A DNA stretch of 64,000 bases, from the NCBI RefSeq assembly GCF_001293465.1, contig NZ_JSYZ01000007.1, forward strand, positions 169,220 to 233,219, written 5' to 3'. The position numbers and the translations under genes were made by a program. Source of the stretch: Pseudomonas asplenii. Lineage in GTDB: Bacteria; Pseudomonadota; Gammaproteobacteria; Pseudomonadales; Pseudomonadaceae. The notes beneath the pieces are model-generated. The model was not told where the DNA came from. It did not search any database and worked only from the letters and a program-made list of their open reading frames with translations. Shown here piece after piece: positions 46,259 to 54,636 of the stretch (the stretch's first letter is position 1; each line of letters begins with the position of its first letter).

Positions 46259-47167
46259 TTACGCCGGCGTAGCGTCGCACATGTCCTTCAGCGTGCGGCG
46301 CAACCAGCGATGGGCGTGGTCATTGTCCAGCCGGGGATGCCAGGCCTGGATCACCACGATGGTTTCCACCGGCACCGGCAATTCGAAAGTGCGCAGGGGC
46401 AGCCCCAGACTTATCAGGTTGCGCACCATTGGCCGCGGTATCGACGGCAGGATCAGGTCGGAGCCGGCCACGGCGAACATCGCCGCATGAAAGGTCGGCA
46501 GCACCAGGGAGACCCGCCGCCGCAGATTCAACTCGGCCAGCAGCGCATCGATCGGCCCACGCGCCCGGCCACGGCGCGACACGCTGATATGGTCGTAGCG
46601 GGCAAAGCGCTCGGCATCCAGTTCCTCGTCGAACAGCGGATGACCTGCCCGGGCGATACCGATCAGCGAAGTGTTGAACAGACGTTGCACCTTGATATCG
46701 GCACCGAACTTGCGAGGGGCACAGATCGCCAGGTCGATGCGCCCCTCGTTGAGCGCATCGTCGTCGGTATCGCCTTCCGGCACCATGCGCAGCGTGGCGT
46801 TGGGCATGTCCCGGGCCAGGCGTTCGAGCAACTGGTTGCCGAAAGCGCCGAAGAACATGTCGTTGGCCCGCACGCTGAAGGTCCGCTCCAGGGTCGTCAG
46901 GTCGGTTTCCTGGCCGGGGGCGAAGACCCCATGGGCCAGCTCCACCACGCCGCGCACCTGTTCGCGCAGCTCCAGCGCCCGCGGGGTCGGCGCCAGACCA
47001 CGCCCGGAGCGGACCAGGATCGGGTCATTGAGGGCTTCGCGGATGCGCGTCAGCGTGCGACTCATGGCCGGGGCACTGAGGTTCATGCGCCGGGCGGCCG
47101 CGGTGACCGAGCCTTCTTCGAGCAGGATGTCGAGGGCTACCAGCAGATTCAGATCAGGTATTTGCAT
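46259..47167 (-). CDS. LysR-family transcriptional regulator
   Basis: A 302-aa regulator. The N-terminal winged helix-turn-helix (DLNLLVALDILLEEGSVTAAARRMNLSAPAMSRTLTRIREAL) is followed by a linker helix and a periplasmic-binding-like effector domain. The sequence resembles the NodD/SyrM-like or PcpR-like branch that starts with this helix wording. The start at 47167 (MQIPDLNLL) is chosen by family form; the frame opens 20 codons earlier. It is encoded just upstream of, and on the same strand as, the MFS efflux operon, and a LysR-type palindrome lies between them, so it is the likely activator of that pump. Confidence 0.93.
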   Translation of the reverse strand: MQIPDLNLLVALDILLEEGSVTAAARRMNLSAPAMSRTLTRIREALNDPILVRSGRGLAPTPRALELREQVRGVVELAHGVFAPGQETDLTTLERTFSVRANDMFFGAFGNQLLERLARDMPNATLRMVPEGDTDDDALNEGRIDLAICAPRKFGADIKVQRLFNTSLIGIARAGHPLFDEELDAERFARYDHISVSRRGRARGPIDALLAELNLRRRVSLVLPTFHAAMFAVAGSDLILPSIPRPMVRNLISLGLPLRTFELPVPVETIVVIQAWHPRLDNDHAHRWLRRTLKDMCDATPA

Positions 47168-47260
47168 GGGCTGAGCATACCCGGCAGCCGCGTCGATCGC
47201 CACACCGGACTCTTGCGCAGGGTGCAATCATCAGGGGAACGGATGCAGCATTCGAACGAC

Positions 47261-48388
47261 TCAATCAGCCTTGTAACGCGCGCAGGCCAGTGCACTGAGG
47301 GCAATGGCCAGGCCGGCCAGGGAATAGACCCAACTGGCCGAGGCGACCGGCAGCAGCACACCCGCCAGTAACGGGCCGACACCGGCACCGATGTCGCGCC
47401 ATACCGCATTCGAGGCCAGGGCCTGGACACGCCCGGCGCCGGGATTGCGCTCGGCCACCAGGGTCACCACCAGCGGCAATTGCAGCGCCCGCAGGACCAG
47501 CACCGAACCGGCGCCGAGAATCAGCCAGTGGCTGCCGAAGGCTGCCAGGGCCAGACCGCTGAGAATCGAGAACAGCAACAGCATGCGTACCACGCCATAG
47601 CGGTCGGCCACCCGCCCGCCGAGGGGGCTGAGGAACATTTCCGAGACATAGCGCAAAGCCATCAGCCCGCCGGCGATCACCACCGCATCGCCACCGAGCA
47701 CGGCACTGGCCTGCAGCGACAGGCCGAAGATGAACAGCCCGTCCAGCGCTACCCCTTCGACGAAGGACCAGAGCGCGACACTGTCCGGCCACTTGAAGCG
47801 TCGCCCGACCGGTGCCGCCAGCTCGTGCCCCTGGCTCGGCAGGCCGTGCGCCACCCACAGGCCGATCAATGAAGTGGCGCACAGCAGCAGGAAAATCAGC
47901 CGCGGGCCGATCTGCAGACTCAACCAGCCCCCCAGGGCCAGGGCGATCATCGGACCGATGGCGATGATCCCCCGCGAGCGCCCTGCCCGGCGTGCCGCGC
48001 CGGCAGGCTCGAGGGTCGCCAGCACCTGCGTCGACAGGTTCAACGCGGCAAACGACAGGCCCCAGCCCAGGCGCAACAGCAGCAGCCAGAAGAACCCTGA
48101 AATCAGCGAATTGCCCAGGGCGCACACGGCACTGACGGCCGCGGCCAGCATCAGGGTGGCGCGGTCGCCCTGGCGGGCGTAATAGCGCAGCACATGGCCG
48201 TAACCGAAGATCCGCACCAGCCGGTTGGCCGCCAGCAACACCCCGGCCTGGGCCAGGGTCACGCCAAAGGCCTGGGTGTTCATCGGCAGCAGCAGGTACA
48301 GCAGGACATCGCTGGGCAGACACAGTGCCAGGACAATCGCCGCACGGCGGGAGGCGGAGTCGGTCGAGTGAGCGGCCACGGCTGACAT
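47261..48388 (-). CDS. MFS transporter
   Basis: A 375-aa membrane protein with 11-12 predicted helices. The MFS signature after helix 2 appears as GYGHVLRYYARQGDRATLM and the second half has the equivalent GGRVADRYGVVRML. It belongs to an unspecified drug/sugar-export-like MFS group; no substrate can be assigned. The start at 48388 (MSAVAAHSTDS) has only a weak ribosome site; the open frame runs to 48559. It diverges from the SsuA-like gene and follows LysR on the same strand by 93 nt. Confidence 0.85.
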   Translation of the reverse strand: MSAVAAHSTDSASRRAAIVLALCLPSDVLLYLLLPMNTQAFGVTLAQAGVLLAANRLVRIFGYGHVLRYYARQGDRATLMLAAAVSAVCALGNSLISGFFWLLLLRLGWGLSFAALNLSTQVLATLEPAGAARRAGRSRGIIAIGPMIALALGGWLSLQIGPRLIFLLLCATSLIGLWVAHGLPSQGHELAAPVGRRFKWPDSVALWSFVEGVALDGLFIFGLSLQASAVLGGDAVVIAGGLMALRYVSEMFLSPLGGRVADRYGVVRMLLLFSILSGLALAAFGSHWLILGAGSVLVLRALQLPLVVTLVAERNPGAGRVQALASNAVWRDIGAGVGPLLAGVLLPVASASWVYSLAGLAIALSALACARYKAD

Positions 48389-48742
48389 GAGGGCAGGATC
48401 TTCGCGTGGTGGAACAAGCCCGTCAGCATGCCGGGTCGAAACGATCGACCGCAACATTTTTTGAAACATGTTTGTCATGTTGCTGGAGCAACAGCCGTTC
48501 AACAAAGTGCATGCGAACAAACACCAGCGCCCCCCCGGCAGGAGCCGGATTGCCGGCAATAGCTATCGCGCTGGCACCCTCCTTTTCATTGGATCGTTCC
48601 CACACAGAGCGTCATCGTAGGCTCTTTGAGGGCAAGCCCTGCAGCTGGCATAGAGACTGCATTATTCCTTTTAAGCAGCTCATCATCACCATGACTGCTT
48701 AATTAAGAATAAGCCCTGCAGTCCCTCTCCCTGGAGCATTCG
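48389..48742. promoter_or_regulatory. Divergent regulatory region with two dyads
   Basis: 354 nt between the MFS gene and the SsuA-like gene. AACATG-TTTGT-CATGTT (48465-48481) is a perfect dyad, followed at once by TTGCT-GG-AGCAA. TTAAGCAG (48671-48678) and CTGCTTAA (48695-48702) form a second dyad with a 16-nt centre, about 40 nt before the SsuA-like start. A short REP-like hairpin lies near 48535-48556. No gene is seen. Binding proteins are unknown. Confidence 0.4.
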
Positions 48743-49735
48743 ATGAAATCCCTCAACCCGATCACCAAGGCCGCCCGCCTTCTGGCCGCCGCCACGGCGC
48801 TGGTACTGGGCCTGCATCCGCTGGCGCAGGCCGCCGAAACCACCCCGGCCGAAGTCAAACTGGACTACGCCTATTACTCGCCGGTCAGCCTGGCATTGCG
48901 GCATTTCGGCTGGCTGGAGAAAGCCCTGCCGCAGACCAAGGTCACCTGGGTCCTGAGCCAGGGCAGCAACCGTTCCCTGGAATACCTCAACAGCGGTGGC
49001 GTCGACTTCGGCTCCTCAGCCAGCCTGGCTGCCGTACTCAGCCGGGCCAACGGCAGCCCGATCAAGTCGATCTATGTCTACAGTCGCGCCGAGTGGACCG
49101 CACTGCTGGTGCGCAAGGACTCGCCTTACCAGAGCCTCGCCGACCTCAGGGGCAAGAAGATCGCCGCCACCAAGGGCACCGACCCCTACCTGTTCACCCT
49201 GCGCGCCCTGCAGCAGGCCGGCCTGGGCAAGAACGACGTGGAACTGGTGCACCTGCAGCATCCCGATGGCCGCACCGCCCTGGAAAAAGGCGACGTCGAC
49301 GCCTGGGCCGGGCTCGATCCGCACATGGCCGCCAGCGAACTCCAGGCCGGTTCGCGCCTGCTCTACCGCAATCCCGACTTCAACAGCTACGGGGTGATCA
49401 GCGTCACTGAGAAGTTTGCCAAGGAACATCCACAGACCATCGAAACCGTAATCGGCGCCTATGAAAAAGCCCGCGAGTGGGCCCTGCACAACCCTGACGA
49501 ACTGGCCGGCCTGCTGGCCAGCGAATCCGGCCTGCCGTTGGATGTGGCCAAGCTGCAACTGTCGCGCACCGACCTGAAAAACGCCCGTCTCGGCCCTCAG
49601 GACCTGGTGGCCTCGAAAGCCGCCGCCCCGATCCTGGTATCCGAGGAGCTGGTTCGTCGTGGGGTGAATGTCGATCAGGTCATCGACCAGTTGATCGAAA
49701 CCCGGTTCAACCCTGTCGCGGTCGCCCGCCAGTAA
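48743..49735 (+). CDS. SsuA/TauA-type ABC substrate-binding protein
   Basis: A 330-aa periplasmic protein with a signal peptide ending near PLAQAAE (about residue 31). The mature fold is that of the NrtA/SsuA/TauA family: KLDYAYYSPVSLALRHFGWLEK, YLNSGGVDFGSSASLAAVLSRANG, YQSLADLRGKKIAATKGTDPY and EKGDVDAWAGLDP. Members bind aliphatic sulfonates, taurine, nitrate or thiamine precursors; sulfonate is the best guess from the wording, but there is no ssuD or tauD monooxygenase here. It is first in an operon with the permease and ATPase genes. Confidence 0.9.
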   Translation: MKSLNPITKAARLLAAATALVLGLHPLAQAAETTPAEVKLDYAYYSPVSLALRHFGWLEKALPQTKVTWVLSQGSNRSLEYLNSGGVDFGSSASLAAVLSRANGSPIKSIYVYSRAEWTALLVRKDSPYQSLADLRGKKIAATKGTDPYLFTLRALQQAGLGKNDVELVHLQHPDGRTALEKGDVDAWAGLDPHMAASELQAGSRLLYRNPDFNSYGVISVTEKFAKEHPQTIETVIGAYEKAREWALHNPDELAGLLASESGLPLDVAKLQLSRTDLKNARLGPQDLVASKAAAPILVSEELVRRGVNVDQVIDQLIETRFNPVAVARQ

Positions 49736-49754
49736 GCGCGTCCCGGGAGCCCCC

Positions 49755-50594
49755 ATGAACGCCAAAAGCAAAGCCCTGCCTGCCGCCCTGGACACACCCG
49801 CCCCCGCCGCCGGCACCACGTCGGTCTGGCCTCGGCGACTCAAGGGGCTGGTGCTGCCGGTGCTGATCATCGCCCTGCTGGAGGGAGTGGTGCGCCTCGG
49901 GTGGGTGCCCGCGTATCAGATGCCGGCACCGAGCGATATCGTCCTGACCCTGCGCGATCTCGGTCAGGGAGCTCTGTGGAAACACATTGGCGCCAGCCTG
50001 CTGCGGGTGCTCAGCGGCTTCGCCATCGGTACCGGCCTGGCCCTGCTCTTCGCCGCCTGGGTCGGACTCAGCCGCGAAGCCGAAGCCTACCTGGAACCGA
50101 CGTTCGCCGGACTGCGCTCGATCCCGAGCCTGGCCTGGGTGCCCCTGCTGCTGTTATGGCTGGGCATCGATGAAACCTCGAAGATCGTCCTGATCGCCAT
50201 CGGCGCATTTTTCCCGGTGTACCTCAACGGTGTCGCGGCGATCCGCAATATTGACCGCAAACTGGTCGAGGTCGGACAGATGCTCGGCTTCAGCCGTTAC
50301 CGGCTGGTGCGCCGAATCCTGCTGCCGGCGGCCCTGCCGGGGCTGTTCACCGGCCTGCGCAGCGGCATGAGTCTGGCGTGGATGTTCCTGGTGGCCGCCG
50401 AGTTGATCGCCGCAACCAAGGGCCTGGGTTACCTGCTCAGCGACGGCCGGGAAACCTCGCGCCCGGATATCGTGCTGGCGGCGATTATCGTTCTGGCCCT
50501 GCTCGGCAAACTCAGCGACGGCCTGCTGGCCGGCCTGGAAAAACGCTGGCTGTCCTGGCGCGACACTTTCAATGGCCAGGACCGGGAGTCTTGA
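49755..50594 (+). CDS. SsuC/TauC-type ABC permease
   Basis: A 279-aa inner-membrane permease with about six helices. The EAA loop that contacts the ATPase is visible in VEVGQMLGFSRYRLVRRILLPAALPGLFTGLRSGMSLAW. A positively charged N-terminal stretch precedes the first helix (GLVLPVLIIALLEGVVRLGW). It starts 19 nt after the binding-protein gene and ends 2 nt before the ATPase gene. Confidence 0.92.
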   Translation: MNAKSKALPAALDTPAPAAGTTSVWPRRLKGLVLPVLIIALLEGVVRLGWVPAYQMPAPSDIVLTLRDLGQGALWKHIGASLLRVLSGFAIGTGLALLFAAWVGLSREAEAYLEPTFAGLRSIPSLAWVPLLLLWLGIDETSKIVLIAIGAFFPVYLNGVAAIRNIDRKLVEVGQMLGFSRYRLVRRILLPAALPGLFTGLRSGMSLAWMFLVAAELIAATKGLGYLLSDGRETSRPDIVLAAIIVLALLGKLSDGLLAGLEKRWLSWRDTFNGQDRES

Positions 50595-50596
50595 AC

Positions 50597-51310
50597 ATGA
50601 GCGAAACACTGCTGGACCTCTACGTCGAACGCAAGGCGTTTGCCCAGACCACCGTGCTCAGGCAGGTCAGTCTGCAACTGCACGCAGGGGAAACCGTCAG
50701 CCTGCTGGGCCCCAGCGGCTGCGGCAAGAGCACGCTGCTGAGGATCGTCGCCGGGTTGGAAAAGGACTTCGAAGGTGAACTGAAACACACGACCTCGCCC
50801 ATCGCTTTCGTCTTCCAGGAACCCCGCCTGATGCCCTGGCTGATGGTGGAGCAGAACATCGGCTTCAGTGAAGACGAGGGTTACGACCGCGCCTGGGTGA
50901 CACAACTGATCGAGGAGGTCGGTCTGAGTGGTTTCGCCCAGGCCTTGCCCAAGCAACTGTCAGGCGGCATGGCGCAACGGGTGGCGATTGCACGCGGATT
51001 GTATTCGAAACCACGGGTGCTGCTGCTCGACGAGCCATTCAGCGCGGTCGACGCCTTTACCCGCATGAAGTTGCAGGATTTGCTCCTGCAACTGGCTCGG
51101 CGGCATGGCATCGCGCTGTTGCTGGTGACTCACGATGTCGACGAAGCGTTGTACCTGAGCGACCGGGTGCTGGTGATGGATAACCGCCCCAGCCGCATTC
51201 GCCAGGCCCTGGCGGTCGACCTGCCACATCCTCGCGATCGTCGCGATTCGCAGTTGGCCGACCTCAAGGCCCTGTCACTGACCGAATTGCACCGGGCTCA
51301 TGTGATCTAG
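50597..51310 (+). CDS. SsuB/TauB-type ABC ATPase
   Basis: A 237-aa ATPase. Walker A GPSGCGKST, Q-loop VFQEPRLMPWL, signature LSGGMAQRVAIARGL, Walker B VLLLDEPFSAVD and switch His in LLVTHDVDEALYLS are all intact. The ATG at 50597 has GGGAG upstream; the longer frame from 50378 is the shadow of the permease. It energises the sulfonate-type uptake system of the two genes before it. Its stop is one base from the convergent acetolactate synthase stop, so no terminator fits between them. Confidence 0.94.
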   Translation: MSETLLDLYVERKAFAQTTVLRQVSLQLHAGETVSLLGPSGCGKSTLLRIVAGLEKDFEGELKHTTSPIAFVFQEPRLMPWLMVEQNIGFSEDEGYDRAWVTQLIEEVGLSGFAQALPKQLSGGMAQRVAIARGLYSKPRVLLLDEPFSAVDAFTRMKLQDLLLQLARRHGIALLLVTHDVDEALYLSDRVLVMDNRPSRIRQALAVDLPHPRDRRDSQLADLKALSLTELHRAHVI

Positions 51311-51311
51311 A

Positions 51312-52955
51312 TCAGACCAGCAATGCGCGACGCTTGAGCTCGTTGTTGAGAATGAAGTCATTCTCCGAGTAGTCGATCGGGCAGTCGATCACGTGCACGC
51401 CCGGGGTCTTGATGCAGTGTTCGAGCAGCGGCAGCAGGCCCTCGGCGCTTTCCACGCGGTGGCCGTTGGCGCCATAGGCTTCGGCGTACTTGACGAAGTC
51501 CGGGTTGCCGTAGTCCAGGCCGAAATCGGTGAAGCCCATGTTCGCCTGCTTCCAGCGGATCATGCCGTAGCCGTCGTCACGCAGGATCACCACGGTGATG
51601 TGCATGCCCAGGCGTACCGCGGTTTCCAGCTCCTGGCTGTTCATCATGAAGCCGCCGTCGCCGCAGACCGAGATCACCGGACGGTCCGGGTGCACCAGGT
51701 GCGCCGCCATCGCCGAGGGCAGGCCGGCGCCCATGGTCGCCAGGGCGTTGTCCAGCAGCACGGTGTTGGGCTTGTGCGCCTTGTAGTTGCGGGCGAACCA
51801 GATCTTGTAGATGCCGTTGTCCAGCGCGACGATGCCTTCGGACGGCAGCACCCGGCGGATGTCGGCGACCAGGCGTTGCGGGTACACCGGGAAGCGGTTG
51901 TCGTCGGCGCCTTCGGCGATCTGCGCTTCGTTGGCCTCGCGAATCGCCATCAGGCGGCTGAAGTCCCAGTGCGGGTTGTCGCCCAGGGCTTCGCCGATCT
52001 GCCAGACGGCGTTGGCGATGTCGCCGATCACTTCGATCTGCGGGAAGTACACCGCATCGACTTCGGCGGAGCGGAAGTTGATGTGGATGACTTCGGTGCC
52101 GCCACGGACCATGAAGAACGGCGGCTTCTCGATCACGTCGTGGCCGATGTTGACGATCAGGTCGGCCGCTTCGACGGCGCGGTGGACGAAGTCGCCGGAC
52201 GACAGCGCGGCGTTGCCGAGGAAACGCGGGTGACGCTCGTCGACCACGCCCTTGCCCATCTGGGTGGTGATGAACGGGATGCCGGTCTGGTCGATCAGTT
52301 GCTTGAGGACCTTGGCGGTCATCTTGCGGTTGGCACCGGCGCCGATCACCAGGATCGGGCTGCGGGCCTTCTGCAGTTTCTCCACGGCAGCTTCGACGGC
52401 CTTGTGCTCGGCCAGCGGGCGGCGGTGCAGGCTCGGCGGGATCGGCATCGAGTCGGTCTGCTCGGCGGCGATGTCTTCCGGCAGTTCCAGGTGCACGGCA
52501 CCGGGTTTCTCTTCTTCAGCCAGGCGGAAGGCTTCGCGCATGCGCGCCGGGATGTTGTCGGCCGAGGCGAACTGGTGGGTGTACTTGGTGATCGGGTCCA
52601 TCATGCCGCAGACGTCGATGATCTGGAACCGGCCCTGCTTGGACTTCTTGATCGGCTTCTGGCCGGTGATCATCATCATCGGCATGCCGCCCAGGTAGGC
52701 GTAGGCGCTGGCGGTCACCAGGTTGGTCGCGCCGGGGCCGAGGGTCGACAGGCTGACGCCGGTCTTGCCGGTCAGGCGGCCGTAGGTGGCGGCCATGAAG
52801 CCGGCGGACTGCTCGTGGCGGGTCAGGACCAGCTTGATCGGCGACTTGCGCAGCGATTCCAGCAGGTCGAGGTTTTCCTCGCCAGGAATGCCGAACACAT
52901 ACTCGACACCTTCGTTTTCCAGGCATTGCACAACGACATCGGCGGCCTTGGCCAT
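51312..52955 (-). CDS. alsS: Acetolactate synthase, catabolic type
   Basis: A 547-aa thiamine-diphosphate enzyme that condenses two pyruvates to 2-acetolactate. The activating Glu48 lies in LTRHEQSAGFMAATYG; the ThDP motif GDG...NN appears as GDGGFMMNSQELETAVRLGM. No regulatory small subunit gene (ilvN) is next to it and length fits single-subunit AlsS/BudB enzymes, so a catabolic acetoin/butanediol role is favoured; alsD (decarboxylase) is not in the window. GAGGTAG precedes the ATG. Codon usage is strongly GC3-biased, suggesting good expression. Confidence 0.9.
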   Translation of the reverse strand: MAKAADVVVQCLENEGVEYVFGIPGEENLDLLESLRKSPIKLVLTRHEQSAGFMAATYGRLTGKTGVSLSTLGPGATNLVTASAYAYLGGMPMMMITGQKPIKKSKQGRFQIIDVCGMMDPITKYTHQFASADNIPARMREAFRLAEEEKPGAVHLELPEDIAAEQTDSMPIPPSLHRRPLAEHKAVEAAVEKLQKARSPILVIGAGANRKMTAKVLKQLIDQTGIPFITTQMGKGVVDERHPRFLGNAALSSGDFVHRAVEAADLIVNIGHDVIEKPPFFMVRGGTEVIHINFRSAEVDAVYFPQIEVIGDIANAVWQIGEALGDNPHWDFSRLMAIREANEAQIAEGADDNRFPVYPQRLVADIRRVLPSEGIVALDNGIYKIWFARNYKAHKPNTVLLDNALATMGAGLPSAMAAHLVHPDRPVISVCGDGGFMMNSQELETAVRLGMHITVVILRDDGYGMIRWKQANMGFTDFGLDYGNPDFVKYAEAYGANGHRVESAEGLLPLLEHCIKTPGVHVIDCPIDYSENDFILNNELKRRALLV

Positions 52956-53025
52956 TTATCTACCTCAATCTCGACAAGCGCTTTCGCGCGTCTTGCAGTT
53001 GTTGTCAGGGGACGGACCCGGTTTT

Positions 53026-53163
53026 TCACGCAGGCGGTGCCACAGTAACATCGCTCTGGCCACTCTGGACCAACGCAGAGCGCACAAAACCTTCGACTTT
53101 GCGCCGTTCGACGAAGTCACGGATAAAGGCGGCTGCGGCCTTGCGACGAATTGGCACAGCCAT
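53026..53163 (-). pseudogene. Remnant: C-terminus of a family-3 amino-acid-type solute-binding protein
   Basis: A 45-codon frame (MAVPIRRKAAAAFIRDFVER... to SDVTVAPPA) ending at TGA 53028-53026. Its wording, a long amphipathic helix with F-x-x-x-F-V-E then GFV--AL---G...VTVAP, is that typical of the last 40 residues of ABC-type amino-acid or polar solute-binding proteins (Pfam SBP_bac_3). The same frame continues upstream (LLRRAGWA) until it meets the end of the DUF1624 gene, where the rest of the protein is missing. I read it as a truncated gene left by a deletion, rather than a real small protein, though a translated 45-mer is not excluded. Confidence 0.6.
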
Positions 53164-53180
53164 GGCCCACCCTGCACGCC

Positions 53181-54353
53181 TCAGAAGTACTTGAGCCAGG
53201 CGATATCCCGCCGCCGCTGCTTGAGCCGGGCGAACCAGCGGGTCGGGAAGAACAGCGCGAAGCCCAGCAGCAGGCTCAGCAGCCAGACGCTGGAGAGTTG
53301 GCTGAACGCATAGACCCCACCCTCGGTCGCGCCCCAGAAGGCAAAGGCCGGCAGGTACATCGCCTTCAGCACATACAGGTGCAACAGGTAGAAGAACATT
53401 GGCGCCCCGCCATAGATCGCCAGGATCGCCACCACCTTGCGTTGCTGCAACTGCTCGAACAGGGCCAGCAGCAACAGGCCGACGCCCAGGGTCGGCAGCA
53501 GGAACATCAGCGACGGTGGATACTTCTTCGCACTCAGGAAACTCATGATCGTGCGCAGGCTATCGCCGGTGTGCACCCAGGGTGCGTCGCCATAAACGTT
53601 CAGGTAGCGGATCAGCACGAAGGCCAGCAGCAGGCCACCGCCGAGTTTCAGCAGGCGGGCACGACGCACCGCCGACTCGACGCCGCTGGCGAACCAGGGA
53701 CCGATACTCCAGCCGAGCAGGATCACGCCGATCCACGGCAGTACCGGGTAGGTGGTCCGGGCACGGGTGTACTCGGTGAGCTGGATGAAGACCTTCTGGT
53801 GCAGCACCGACCAGGGGATGAAGAACGGCGACTCGGGCCCCAGCACTATGCCATCAAGCAGATTGTGCCCGCCGACGATCACCAGCCCGAGCCATACCAG
53901 CCAGGCCCGCCGCAGGTGCAGCAGGCCGGCCAGCACGATCATGCAGATGCCGATGCACCAGATCACCTGCAGCCACAGGGTCTTGGGTGGGAACTCGCCG
54001 TTCCAGGCGAAGCAGACCAGGGTCAGCTCCAGCAGCACCAGGAAGACGCCGCGCTTGAGCAGGAAGATCGACGTCTCGCGGGCGCTGTGTTTCTGGCTGT
54101 AGAGAAACGCCGACAGACCGGTGAGGAAGATGAACACCGGGGCACAGAGGGTGGCGAGCAGGCGGGTGAAGAACAGGTCCGGCGCGACCGTCAGCGCATC
54201 GACTGGGTCGCTGACCTGGCGGTGCATGAAAAAAGTTTCACGAACATGATCGAGCACCATGCACAGCATGACAAAGCCACGCAGCGCATCGATGGCACAG
54301 AGACGGAGGTTGGGACCGGCCGATGAGGCGAACGGCCCGGAAGTGGGCGTCAT
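53181..54353 (-). CDS. DUF1624 / heparan-alpha-glucosaminide acetyltransferase-like membrane protein
   Basis: A 390-aa polytopic membrane protein with about 9-10 helices. The start LRLCAIDALRGFVMLCMVLDHVRETFF is the DUF1624 (HGSNAT-like catalytic, YeiB-related) signature, with the His in LDHVRE a likely active residue. Members transfer acyl groups across the membrane to sugars or lipids. Substrate unknown. No ribosome site is evident before 54353. Its downstream end abuts the solute-binding-protein remnant, which marks a rearrangement point. The gene diverges from the PBP2 gene. Confidence 0.85.
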   Translation of the reverse strand: MTPTSGPFASSAGPNLRLCAIDALRGFVMLCMVLDHVRETFFMHRQVSDPVDALTVAPDLFFTRLLATLCAPVFIFLTGLSAFLYSQKHSARETSIFLLKRGVFLVLLELTLVCFAWNGEFPPKTLWLQVIWCIGICMIVLAGLLHLRRAWLVWLGLVIVGGHNLLDGIVLGPESPFFIPWSVLHQKVFIQLTEYTRARTTYPVLPWIGVILLGWSIGPWFASGVESAVRRARLLKLGGGLLLAFVLIRYLNVYGDAPWVHTGDSLRTIMSFLSAKKYPPSLMFLLPTLGVGLLLLALFEQLQQRKVVAILAIYGGAPMFFYLLHLYVLKAMYLPAFAFWGATEGGVYAFSQLSSVWLLSLLLGFALFFPTRWFARLKQRRRDIAWLKYF

Positions 54354-54636
54354 ATCGATAGCTTACGGAGAGGGATGAGGCGGCAGAATCTAATTTCGAT
54401 ACGATATAACATCAATAAAAGAAACATCTTGAAACGTTTGTACCGTGGTTTAACCGAAGGGATTGCAGGCTCGAACCGCCCCGCCCTCGCCGCCTTTTGG
54501 CGGATGCTGCGGCAATAACGTCCCTAAATCCGGTGCTTCTTGCTATCTTGTGCGCCGTTTTAAATAGCCAGCTATGCATTTTCCCTATTAGCCGCCGCCT
54601 TCATAGTCATTTTCCTTTGCACGAGACAGGTTCCGC
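54354..54636. other. Divergent region upstream of the PBP2 gene
   Basis: 283 nt with an AT-rich half next to the DUF1624 gene. A hairpin CCGCC-TTTT-GGCGG lies at 54490-54503. TTGCTA (54540-54545), a 17-nt spacer and AATAGC form a weak promoter-like pattern for the plus-strand gene. No small gene or RNA gene is supported. Confidence 0.3.

Noticed and set aside
52786..53313. 175-aa plus-strand frame across the alsS start and DUF1624 end
   Set aside because: It lies antisense to two real genes and the intergenic remnant, with no ribosome site or recognisable domain.
54420..54480. tRNA-like stretch (GCTCGAACCGCC) upstream of the PBP2 gene
   Set aside because: A T-loop-like sequence is present, but no acceptor, D or anticodon stems can be formed on either strand.
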